From: Chamaecrista fasciculata
Lineage: Eukaryota > Streptophyta > Magnoliopsida > Fabales > Fabaceae
Direction: 5' to 3'
Length of the DNA: 64,000 nt
Assembly (NCBI GenBank): GCA_003254925.1
Contig: QANZ01017532.1
Span: 24,625 to 88,624, forward strand
Part shown: piece after piece, positions 34,321 to 45,204 of the stretch
Layout: each line of letters begins with the position of its first letter
How positions within the stretch are numbered: the stretch's first letter is position 1
Notes under the pieces: generated by a model
Seen by the model: the letters and a program-made list of their open reading frames with translations, nothing else
Database searches by the model: none
Told to the model about the DNA's origin: nothing
Translations under genes and position numbers: made by a program

Positions 34321-37300
34321 CTAAACAGGGAACACACTTGAACCATTTTCTTGCACCAAAGAACCATTCTGATTTGGAGCAACATCAATGTTCCTAACAG
34401 GACCCTTGAACCATTTTCTTGCATCCAAGAGCCACCAAACCATGACTAGACCCAAACACAACCCTAAAGCCACAGGTGCATAATTGAAACTATCCCAAGT
34501 GATAGGGTATAGGGTAGGCAACGCGAAGGCAGAACAAGTGAAACAAATCCACAAGAATGCTACAAGGCAAATGGGTCTTCTTGCTCTTCCCAAATAGAAA
34601 GGCCCTGGCTTGAAGTTCTTCTCATTCATCACCATTCTGGCAAATATTGGAATTGCATACCCACCAACCCATCCAATTGTGCAAAGTGATACTATGGCAG
34701 TGAACACTACATTTAGTTTCAAGATTGGAATGCCAATGAGAATGGTGATTGATGCACATAGCCACACTGCATTTGAGGGGACTTTGTACTTTGGGCTCAG
34801 TTTTCGCCATATATATGAGAAAGGAACACCGTTGTCTCTTGAGAGTGCATAAACCTAGGAAATTTGCAAGATATATATATAACTTGGTCAATAATTGAGA
34901 GACAGATATATATATATATATATATATACACTAGTGATTGTGTGAACTTGAAATTTCAATTTAGTCCCTCACAATTTTTTAAATGTTATGAATATTATAG
35001 TTCTTTTATCAAGTTTTTAAATTAGTTGATGATGTGTGGCGTTAAATATTGATGATGTGCATTGTGCACCAATAAGTTGGTTAATTAAGCGGCATATCAA
35101 CACAAGATTTTTTTTTTTTTGTTTTTTCTTTAATGTAGTTAGAAAAAAAAGTAAACCAACAATTTGGTCTTTGAAAAATCATCAAGTTGACAACTTGACC
35201 CTTAAAGATTGAACAACATAATTTATTCCCTGAAAGATTAAAATGATATACTATTTAATCTGTGAAAGGATTAATAAGTATACTGTTCTTATTTTTCAAG
35301 GACTAAATTATGTATAAGGATTACTTTGGAAAGTTGATGCTTGTAAAAAAAATTAAGGACCAAAAAATATATTTTCAATAAGGATTAAAAGGATAAATAG
35401 ACTTTAAAATATATAGTAGGCTAAAGTGCACTTTTAGTCCTGTCTTTTTCACAAGTCTCAATTTGGTTTCTTAGCTTTTTTTTGTTGCACTTTTGGTCTC
35501 ATATCTTTTGATGAGATGCAGAAATTGGTCCTATATGGTCTTATATTTTTTTTGTTGCAGATTTTGTCCCATATTTTTGCAAAAAGTTTCACCATTAGTC
35601 CCACAATGTGGAACCTTTTACAAAAATATAAGACCAATTCTTCAACCTGACCAAGCCATATGGGACCAATTCTGCAACCTGACTCTAAGATATGGGACCA
35701 AAAATGCAACAAAAAACGTATGAACCAAATTGAGACCTAAACAAAAGTTATGGAAGCAAAAACAAACTTTGGCCTAAATAGTATAATGCACATACAATTC
35801 TTGCAGCACTTGCAGTGGTTGAAAGGCCACCAAAGAAGAATGAGCCCCAAATGACAAAGAGTAGAATGATAGCTCCAACAGAATTTCCATATCTTCCATG
35901 GAATGCATCATAAAGTATTTGTGCTGGCACATATGCTCCTGCTGTCTCATTGCTTGTATCATAAAGGTAGGCAAAATCCTATATAGTTCCAATAAAAAGT
36001 TTAAAACCAGGGTTACTATATATATATATATTTATATATTTTTTCTCTAAAATTGGATTTAACTATATATAAAAGCTTTGCTTTATTCACTTTTAATAAA
36101 TTACCCATTGTATATTTTCTATGAAGTTTTTCAGTTTCTCACCAAAACAAGAATTAAATGAGTAAACTGATAATTGAGTCCTAGATTATATAGGTACTAA
36201 CATTTTAATCCTTGAATATTTTAGATGTTTAATTTAGTTTCAGAAAAACTCATGATTCCTTACAATTTAGTGTCTCTAGAAATTGTATTGTATAGTGATA
36301 TTGTGTTAACAGAGGGATTAACTTGCACCGTACGTGTCATGAAATTTTCAGAGGAAATCAAACATTTCAAAAATTCAAAGATTAAAATAATAAGGTTTGC
36401 AAGTGTTACACGAACACATGCTTGGTACGGCGACATTCTCTTAAAATAAAGTATAAGTTCTTTCTAGATTAAACTGGTTAAATATACCTGAATGCTAAAT
36501 GTAAGAGCCAAAAGGTAACCCCATCCAACCACAGAAACAATCCCAATGGAACCTAGGATTGCAATAGGTCCACTTCTGTCTGCACCTTTGGTTTCTTCAG
36601 TCAAATGTGCTGCAGCATCATATCCAAAAAGAGAAAATTGACTCACAAGAAATGCCATAATCACTGCATAAGGTTTGCTTGATACTCCTGTTGACTCAGT
36701 GCCCATCTCAAAATTTGTGAACACAAATGAAGCTGATTTTGTAGTTGGTGCTACCAATGGCAGCATTATAGTTATCACCAATCCACCTATAACCTATACA
36801 TCATGGGAGAAAAATAAGTTTAAGCTACTATATTCTCATCAATGAAGTAGGACACAAAGAAGGATCCGGATACTCTGTATTTTTTTGGCATTTTAGAGAG
36901 ATAAAAAAAGAGATAGAGAAAAAAAGTGTCGATCTCTCATTTTCAAACTCTCATATTTTTTTTTGTGTCAATAATTGTACCCTCAAATTGAAAGGTATTT
37001 GGAGGTACAATTGACTCAAATGTGAAACATTGAAAATATAATTGAATATAAAAACTTTAGAGACAATGGAAAATGACCACATAATTTAAAAGTATCAATA
37101 GTAATTTTGCCGAATAAAGTTTTGATCTATTATCTATCTATCTAGAACTTGAGACACCTAGAGAGAGATATATTGATCATATACATTTTATATATATATA
37201 TATATATCTAGGTGTCTCAAGTTCTAGATAGATAGATAATAGGTCAAAACTTTATTCGTTTTTTTTAGGGCAAAATTCCAAGTGTAAAAGAAAATAAAAG

Positions 37301-40300
37301 AAAATTTGAGTACCTGCCACCATAAAGAAATCACATCAATGAAGGCAACCACTTTTATTGCAAATGTGTTGAGTGCAGCCCATATAGCAGTCTGGCCAAT
37401 GTACATACACAAGAATACCCATTTTGGAGCAAAGTACCCTCCTCCTTTATTTGTGCCTGTGCCCAATAAGATTATATTCTGCAATATTTGTGACCCTGCA
37501 TATGCCTTTTCATCCATTTAAACAAAGACCTATTTTGGTCTCCCAGTTATGCTCAGTGTTCCAAATTGGTCCCCCAATTATTTTTCGTTCTATATTGGTC
37601 CCCCAGTTATGCAAAACTTGACAAAGTTGGTCCCTCTATCAGTTTTCATCCATTTTTCTGTTAAAGAAAAGATAAAATTGATTTTTAACTCCTAAAAGTT
37701 TAAATTTTTTGCATCAAGGACCTTTTTCTCTATGATAGAACCAAAATGTAAGAAAGAAAAAATAATTGAGAGTTAATGTTTATTTCACACAAAAATCTCT
37801 CTCTCTAATCACAGGTCCGTCAGATCTCAAGTCTTCCTCCGCCGCCGCCGTCTCCGCTCGCCACCGTCTCCCTATATCTCGCCTTATTATTATTATTATC
37901 GTGGCTATTATTCCTCCCTCCCTCCCTGACCCTGTCCCTGAACCACCATCATTTCTCTCGGATTCCCCACCGACTCGTAACTCCCTCCCACTTCTTCATC
38001 TTGCTTCTCGAATTCCATTTCTGCTCAATTCAACTTACACCTTAAACCCATACACAGCTTCCGCTGTAATTAGCCCTCCTCTGCCTTTGTTGCCGGCGAG
38101 TTCGATGATGTTCTTGAGGATGTTGCCGTCGGACATGAGGTCGGTGCCACCGGATGCGGCAGAGAGGGATCCGGTGACTGTGGCGTAGGTAGGGAGGAGA
38201 GAGGTGAGGTACATGAGAGAGAGAGAGAGAGAGATTTTTGTGTGAAATAAACATGACCCCAATTATTTTTTCTTTCTTACATTTGGGTTCTATTATAGAG
38301 AAAAATGTCCTTGATGCAAAAAATTTAAACTTTTAGGAGTTCAAAATCAATTTTGTCTTTTTTTTAACAGAAAAATGGATGGAAACTGTTAGAGGGACCA
38401 ACTTTGTCAAGTTTTACATAACTGGAGGACCAATATGGAACGAAAAATAACTGGGGGACCAATTTGGAACACTGAGCATAACTGGGGGACCAAAATAGGA
38501 CTTTGGCCAATTAAGAATGTTAATTAAATCCCTAAACATGAATTCTATGAAGTTTTTGGTAAAAAAATTTCACCAAAAGTGTAAGATTTTACCCCTGTTG
38601 CTACCCCAGCAATAAGTCCTATGGTCTCAAGCCAAGCACAAAACCATGAAGCAAAGGGTCCCCATTTGGGACCAGCTAAATGAGCAGCCCAGAAATATAA
38701 AGAGCCCGTTGTCTGTTACAATGAAATCAATGTAAAAGTTAGTTATGTGAAGAACATTTGCAATTAAATTTGTGGCAAAAATACTTTGTGTTCTCAAACT
38801 ATAAGGTAAGTCTCACACTCTCTTTCAGGTCACTAAACTTTTTTTGTGGTCATTTGTGACCTTAAAGAACTCTGTCTGTATTTGCTTATGCTTACACTGA
38901 CGGTCTCAAGCCCGTTAAAAGATGAGGGTTGTGTTAGGCAAGCGACAGCCAACGTAAAACATTTGTCATGTCTCTCGTATGGATCAACGTCAGTTCTATA
39001 TAACCGACCCCACCTAGTGGGATACGGCTTTGGTGGTATGGTATTTGTGACTTTAAAGTTTCACATTTGACTCAATTGTAACTTAAAGCCTAACGCAGTT
39101 TAAATCATTTATAGAAAATGTTGATGTCATCATTTTTTAGGTACAATTGACAGTTTTGGAGTACAATTAACATCAAAATAAAAATGAAAAAAAAAAATAC
39201 TCGTCATTCCACTATGATATTGAGTTTTTACGTTAATGATTTTGTCGGTGCTAAGTTTTAAGATACATTTATCTCATAATTTTTTGGTCAACTATATTAT
39301 CAAATTTTAATTTCATGAACTTAGAGGTATAACTGACTAAAAACCTCATGAATTTTTAATTTTGTGCAAATAATTCATTTTTGTTAAAATTTTTGTTAAG
39401 AAATAAAGAAATTTTAGACCTTTGGCTACAATTAGATACAATAATAATTAATTTTTTTATCAATGTAAAATGTAACCATAATCATAATTATATTAGAAAA
39501 AACATAGGTTTTTCTAGAGAAAATTTTAATAAAGGGTTTTCTTACACACAATAAAAAATTCAGAAGCCTTCTATCAATTTTCAAAGTTCAAGAGAGTTTT
39601 GTGCAATTCATAAAAAGAAAGAAGGTCAAAGTTCACGTTTGGTCTCATAACTTTTGCTCAGGTCTCAAGTTCCATAACTTTTTTGTTGCATTTTTTATCC
39701 CATATCTTTGCAAAAAGTTGTAGATTTGGTCCCCGTATCACTTTTATTCCCATATCTTTTGGTTAAGTTGCAGAATTGGTCTTATATATATTGTTGCAAA
39801 AAGTTTCTCTGTAAGTCCCACTTGACCCAAAGATATAAGATCAATTTTACACTTAACTCAAAGATAAGAAATCAATTATGCAATCTGACCAAAAGATATG
39901 AGACTAATTAATACTGCAACCTAACTTAAAGGTATGAGACCAAAAGTGCAACACGGGACCAAATCTGTAACCTGAGCAGAAAATATGAATCAAAAGTGCA
40001 ACAAAAGAAATTATAAAACTAAATTGAGATTTGAGAAAAAGTAATGGCTTATGAGACCCAAAGTACACTTTGGCCAAAAAAAAAAGGTATAAAAAGTAAG
40101 TTTGACTACTACTATTAAATAAGGTCAAAAAACACGTTTGGTCTCATAACTTTGTTTAGGTCTTAATTTGGTCTCGTAACTTTTTCTGTTGCACTTTTGG
40201 TCTCATCTTTGCAAAAAGTTGCATATTTGGTCATATATCACTTTTGGTCTCATATCTTTCGATCAAGTTACCGAATTTGTCTCATATTTTTGCGAAAAGT

Positions 40301-41614
40301 TTCATTGTCAATCTCATTTGACCCAAAGTAATAGGTTTAATTATGCATCTGACCCAAAGATATGAAACTAATTTTGTAACCTGATTAAAAGATATAGGAC
40401 CAAATCTACACCTTGAATAGAAGATACGGGACCAAAAGTGCAATAAAAAAAGTTATGGAACCAAATTGAGACTTGAACAAAAGTTATGAGAACAACAGTA
40501 CACTTCGGCCAAAAAAATTATAAAAAGTTAGTGTGACTGCTACTGTTAAACAATGAAAACACTAAACGGCAGTTATATCCTTATTGGTATACCAACAAAT
40601 ATACCAAACTGCTGCTACATACCGAAAATCTTGATAATTAATTTAAGGTCAAAGTGTAAATCTGTCCCTATATCTTTCCCTCAGTTCTTAATTTGGTCCC
40701 ATATATTATTTTATTGCACTTTTGGTCTCATATCTTTGCGTCAATTTTGAATTTGGTCTCATATCTTTTTTTGTTGTAGATTTGGTCTCATATATTTGGA
40801 TCACTTACAAAATTGGTCCTACATCTTTGGGTCAGGTGCAAAAGTAGTCTCATATTTTTGCAACAGTTGTCTCAATCCCGCAACTTGACCAAAAAAATAT
40901 GAGACCAAAAATGATACTAGACCAAATTGGGACATTTTGAAAAGATATGGGATAAAAAATGTAACAAAAAAGATAAAAGACTAAACTAGGAACTCAGCAA
41001 AAGATATGGGACCAAATTTACAATTTGACCATAGTTTAACATTCGAAGATGTTAATTACAGACAAATTAACAAAAAGACGACTGTAAATTATATAAGAAA
41101 AAAAATTATGTTAGAAAAGGAAAATTCTAAGGAGAATTAAAGAGTGTACAAACAAACCGGGAAAGATGAACATATCTCGGCCATGGCAACACCGACGAAC
41201 CAAGTGAAGAATGAAACAACAACCCAACCCCAAACAACAGGTGCTGGGCCTGCATACTGCAGGCTGGAACCATAGAGTGGAGTGATCCCAGCAAAAAGGG
41301 TCACTGTTGAGAATGATACTGCTAGAGCTTTGAACATTGTCTGCAAACTAAAACTCATCAGTCATTTAATTTCCAAGAAAAATTAAACCAATTGAGCATC
41401 AAATTGATTAAATGTCAAAAGTCAAGAAGGGTGTATCAAAAAATGAAGATTGAAACTAAATATATATATATATATATATATATTGAAGTTATTGAACCAT
41501 TTCTCTTCTGAGTTCTTGCTTGTAACCAAGCTCGTTGAGTCTCTTCTCTCCAGAATCCATTATAATTGCACTTCTTCCTGTCATCTCCAGTGATCTACTC
41601 TCACTGAAGGCCAT
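34321..41614 (-). CDS. BAT1: BAT1/GABP-type amino-acid permease, copy B
   Basis: Seven exons (41614-41498, 41340-41158, 38712-38593, 37505-37314, 36793-36488, 35978-35796, 34854-34321) encode 544 residues with the same splice sites and phases as copy A. The two proteins differ at roughly one residue in twenty over the exons I compared, for example FKNFEMGNE versus FTNFEMGTE and SQYALFG versus SQFSLFG. Copy B lacks two residues in the N-terminal tail. All APC-family landmarks listed for copy A are retained and no stop or frameshift is seen, so both copies should be functional unless expression is lost. Introns 2 and 3 are expanded by MITEs. Divergence lies partly in loops and partly in membrane segments; an altered substrate range is possible but unproven. 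Confidence 0.95.
35419..35774. repeat. Fold-back MITE (GGCTAAAGTGC), intron 6 of copy B
   Basis: GGCTAAAGTGCACTTTTAG pairs with AAACTTTGGCC. Flanking 9-mers TATATAGTA and TAAATAGTA match at eight positions, again a MULE-like duplication. It is in the same intron as the related element of copy A but differs in terminus and position. Confidence 0.7.
37111..37258. repeat. Long hairpin in intron 4 of copy B
   Basis: Two 51-nt arms (37111-37161 and 37208-37258) are complementary with a single mismatch, around a 46-nt AT-rich loop. Copy A has a single, uninverted version of part of this sequence, so one arm arose as a recent inverted copy of the other. Flanks lack transposon-type ends. Confidence 0.85.
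37521..38518. mobile_element. Composite fold-back element with GC-rich cargo, intron 3 of copy B
   Basis: Arms of about 270 bp face each other, beginning CAAAGACCTATTTTGGTC at the left and, inverted, GGCCAAAGTCCTATTTTGG at the right. The 450 bp between them are GC-rich (37810-38250) and differ from the AT-rich arms, like a captured fragment in a Pack-MULE. Frames exist on both strands (plus 37766-38188, minus 38035-38262) but neither has a family signature I recognise. The equivalent site in copy A (near 27769) is empty. Confidence 0.7.
39624..40075. repeat. Fold-back MITE, intron 2 of copy B (first of three)
   Basis: GGTCAAAGTTCACGTTTGG at the left pairs with AAGTACACTTTGGCC at the right. 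The interior repeats CATATCTTTTGG and GCAAAAAGTT words. Confidence 0.7.
40123..40510. repeat. Fold-back MITE, intron 2 of copy B (second of three)
   Basis: GGTCAAAAAACACGTTTGG pairs with ACTTCGGCC. About 35 bp of flank (TTTGACTACTACTATTAAAT) before this element recurs just after it, so this unit and its neighbour look like a tandem duplication of element plus flank. Confidence 0.7.
40647..41040. repeat. Fold-back MITE, intron 2 of copy B (third of three)
   Basis: GGTCAAAGTGTAAATCTG pairs with CAAATTTACAATTTGACC. Its termini are closer to the copy A intron 6 element (24701-25090) than to its two neighbours. Confidence 0.7.
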
Positions 41615-41759
41615 TATTGATTTGATGATACTAATTAAGCTAAGTATACTATATATATGTGTACTAATTAAGCTTTTCTTTTCTGAGAAGTTTAGCAAGT
41701 AGATCGATATATAACAGAAATAATATGTCTTCTTTGATTTTACAAACAATTTTTTTTTA

Positions 41760-42302
41760 GGGTAAATTACACAAAAGGGCCCTGTGGTTTGGTTCATTTT
41801 CAGATAGGGTCCTGTGGTTTAAAAAGTGTCAAATAGGGTCCCTGTGGTTTGCTCCGTTAACAAAAAGGGTCCTGAGGTAAATTTCCGTATAAAATTTGAC
41901 GGAAATTTAGGCTAAAATACTATTTTAAGACCATAACTATTAATTTTTATGCGTTTGATTGTGTATTCCTTTGGGGTTTAGTATAGCTGCGGCGGTGACT
42001 GGAATTGAAATGTGAGAGAGACAGAGATGATGGGTGAAATTTCATTATCATACTACGAAACTTTTTTTTTATGCATCTAAGTCTTCTCATACAAATAGGG
42101 AGTCAAACGCATAAAAATTAATAATTATGGTCTTAAAATAGTATTTTAGCCTAAATTTCCGTCAAATTTTAGATGGAAATATACCTCAGGACCCTTTTTG
42201 TTAACAGAGCAAACCATAGGAACCCTATTTGACATTTTTTAAACCACAGGAACCATATCTAAAAATAGGTCAAACCACAAGGCCTTTTTATGTAATTTAC
42301 CC
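41760..42302. repeat. Fold-back MITE upstream of permease copy B
   Basis: GGGTAAATTACACAAAAGG at the left, GTAATTTACCC at the right. The equivalent upstream position of copy A (about 30105) is uninterrupted, giving an empty-site comparison. It sits about 150 bp upstream of the start codon and could affect the promoter. Confidence 0.8.
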
Positions 42303-42372
42303 TTTTTTATTCCAAAAAATAGGGAAAGAGAGGTGAAGGTGACAATATATATTATATAGTCTTTTTATGGTT

Positions 42373-42720
42373 GGTCAAAACCTTAAATTGGTCCCAATTA
42401 ATTTGTCCTAAATGTTTCATTTATTTTAAATTGGTCAATAATTTCTCAAATTCGTTCCAAACTTACTTTTGAGACGCATTTACCAATGGTCTCAACTGAG
42501 TAGAGGAAAAAAAAACTCTTCAGGAGTTAACTCATAATTTCAAACTCATCGCATTTGGACTTGAAATGATGAGATATACTAATTTCGTTTATTTGAGTTT
42601 GAAGCAAGTCACTCACTTTTGCGAATTGATTTGACCTTGTTTATTGACAATCCCAACTAAATAGAGAAAATGCTCGTCAAAGGCAACCTATAACTTTGAA
42701 TTCGTCATATTCAATCATAA

Positions 42721-42761
<41 letters not shown>

Positions 42762-42888
42762 ATGACCACATATTCATTAGTTTGGGACTAATTTGAGAAA
42801 TTATAGAAACATGTGGGACCAATATGAAACATTTAGGACCAATTTGAAATCTACTTCATAAATATGGGATCAATTTGAGGTTTTGACC
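42373..42888. repeat. Fold-back MITE further upstream of copy B
   Basis: GGTCAAAACCTTAAATTGG pairs with CAATTTGAGGTTTTGACC and is flanked by TTTATGGT on both sides. Copy A has a single TTTATGGT at the equivalent place (about 30149), confirming insertion after duplication. A pure GA run lies at 42724-42759. Confidence 0.85.
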
Positions 42889-43370
42889 TTTATGGTATGT
42901 ATGATATTTTCAAAGAGGTTGCAAATTTTGAATGGTCGTTATGGGATGTTATCAAGGAGAAGACATTTTACGGCATAGTATTTAGTTGTTTCAAACTTTA
43001 ATTTGTCTTTTCCTTGTGTGTTGCTTTCTGTAGAAACTAGCAAGCCAGTGGCTTAGGCATATATATAAAGGAAGCTATGAATTTAAAATATATAGGGTGG
43101 TCCGTTTAAACAAGCTATTTTAACCCAGATGTATACATATATAATTATATATAATTATTACTTTTGTTTTATAATGTATCTATATTTTAAAAAGATGGAC
43201 TGAATTCTATCCATGTTGATGTTGGATTCCCATTTTCCACAGTTATGTTTGACTAAGGCTTTCTTTGAGAGAGAGATGACATTTGAATAAATTAGTACTG
43301 CGGGATGCCCGGGGAAGCATTTTAATTTTTTTGACATGTTAACTAACGCGTCATGAAGTCAGATTCTTTA
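42889..43370. other. Upstream flank shared by both permease copies
   Basis: Similar to about 30155-30625 upstream of copy A, including AACTAGCAAGCCA and CCCATTTTCC words. The likeness fades near 43370, which marks the right limit of the duplicated segment. Confidence 0.65.
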
Positions 43371-43815
43371 GTAAAAAGAGGAAGAATAGTTCGCTTTGTG
43401 CTCTCTACTTCAAATATTCTTATTACATATAATTTACCCTATATTTTATAACAAATTTTTTTATACTTTGTAAACTTTGAAATTTTAGTCCTTATTGTCA
43501 TAATGTTTATTTAGAGCTAGCTACGATAAACCAACTTTAGTCCTTGAAATTATACCAAATTAATAAATTAGTCCCTAAATAATCAAAACATATTACTAAA
43601 TATTGCAATTCAAGGACCAAAAAGTACAAATTCAAGAATTAAAAAGTGAAAAATTAGTTCAAATCCAAGGACAACAATGACCACAGACTCATACGAACCA
43701 AATTGTTGGCAATTGCGATATTTCAAGAGCCAAATCATGTATTTTGATTATCCAATTATTGATTCGTTGATTTAGTATAAATTTAGAGACCAAATAGCAA
43801 GTTTTCTCATTCTAA
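43371..43815. other. AT-rich DNA with eroded fold-back sequence
   Basis: Contains TTTAGTCCTTGAAATTATACC-like and complementary words near 43540-43800, an old MITE without clear borders. No gene. Confidence 0.4.
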
Positions 43816-43824
43816 TATTAAAAT

Positions 43825-44303
43825 GGCTAAAATACATAGACACCCCCTTAATTTTAGGTTTGGTGGACATAACACTTCTGAGTTTCGAATTTGTATAAAT
43901 ATGACCCCTAATTAAGTTTTTAATTACGTGCAATTAAAATCCTTTCGTAACATTTTTATTAATTTAATCTGTTAAATGCCACTTAATAAGAGCATAACAA
44001 TAATTTTTAATCTCTTGCTCGATATCCACGAGGGTTAGGTTTTGGGTATGAGAAATTGAGAGATGGGTCAAGTTAGAGAATCATGGTGAGTGGTTGGATT
44101 AATTTTAGAATTTTTAATAAAATTATTGTTATGCCCTTGCTATGTGGCATTTAATAGATTAAATTAACGAAAATGTAATGGAAGGGTGCTAATTGCACGT
44201 AATTAAAAACTCAGAAGTTCTATTTATACAAATTCAAAATTCAATAGTGTTATGTGCATTAGACCTAAAACTTATCATAAGGCGGTGTCTGTGCAATTTA
44301 GCC
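43825..44303. mobile_element. MULE-like MITE with 9-bp TSD
   Basis: GGCTAAAATACATAGACACC at the left pairs with GGTGTCTGTGCAATTTAGCC at the right. A perfect 9-bp direct repeat TATTAAAAT lies on both sides (43816-43824 and 44304-44312), as expected for Mutator-type transposition. Confidence 0.85.
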
Positions 44304-44410
44304 TATTAAAATTAGTATATAATGATTTGAATTTGCATTTACTTTTCTTAAAAAAGATTTAAGAAAAATATTTCACATATTTAATTAGGTATTAAGGACT
44401 AATTAAAAAG

Positions 44411-45196
44411 CAATGATGTGAAAATCGGACCGGACCGCCCGGTCCGACCGGTCGGACCGCTAACCGCAGAGAGGAACGAGTTGGTCCAACTCAAAAAACC
44501 GAAGTGGGGGTTGGACCGGATTGGACCGGGAATAACCGGTAAAAAACCAGAAAACCGGGTCCAACCGTTGGACCGAACCGGCGGTTTGAGCATTTCTTTT
44601 TTTTTCATTTCAGATTTTTTTTTTCATTTCACTGCCTTTTTGGGGTAAAACTATACTTCTGCCCCCCAAACTTTTTAATTTCTAGGCTCCTACTCCCTTT
44701 ATTCTTTGAAACATCACATTAAGACCCTTAAAACTACTCAACTCCTCCACCATTGTATTCCTCATTTTGTCTACAACACTCCCATACCTTTGTTTCATTC
44801 TCATAATTATTTTTAACGTAACTTACAAACACATCTTTCACTTCTTTACTTTTCAGTTTAGTCCCTGGCAGATTCTCTTTCATACTTTTACCTCTTTTTT
44901 CACCTATTTTACCATTCATTAGTTATATCCTTCCAAAGTCTCCTTGTAAATTATACTTCCATAATTATTTTATGCCTCTCAAATTCTATTATCTATAAAA
45001 AAGGTCCTTCTTCAACAATTGGGGTGTTACATCTCTTAGACCCCCCAAAAAAATATAGAGGGCTTATATTTGATATATTAAAAATAATTATTTATTGCGT
45101 CATCCGGTCCGACCAATGGTTCAACCGGCTCAACCAATCAAACCGTGAACCGAACACTTGTCCGAGTCTTTGTCCGGTTCGGTTATGACAACACTG
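44411..45196. mobile_element. hAT-like element, ACCGG-rich ends, 8-bp TSD
   Basis: Bounded by TTAAAAAG on both sides (44403-44410 and 45197-45204). The ends CAATGATGTGAAAATCGG and, inverted, CAGTGTTGTCATAACCG fit a CAGTGTTGT-type hAT terminus. Subterminal DNA is full of GGACCG/CGGTCC words. No transposase. Related to 49374-50274. Confidence 0.8.
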
Positions 45197-45204
45197 TTAA
45201 AAAG

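Noticed and set aside
20395-41614. A specialised-metabolite gene cluster of P450 plus transporters
   Set aside because: Only one biosynthetic enzyme is present, and BAT1-type carriers are general amino-acid transporters; proximity alone is not enough.
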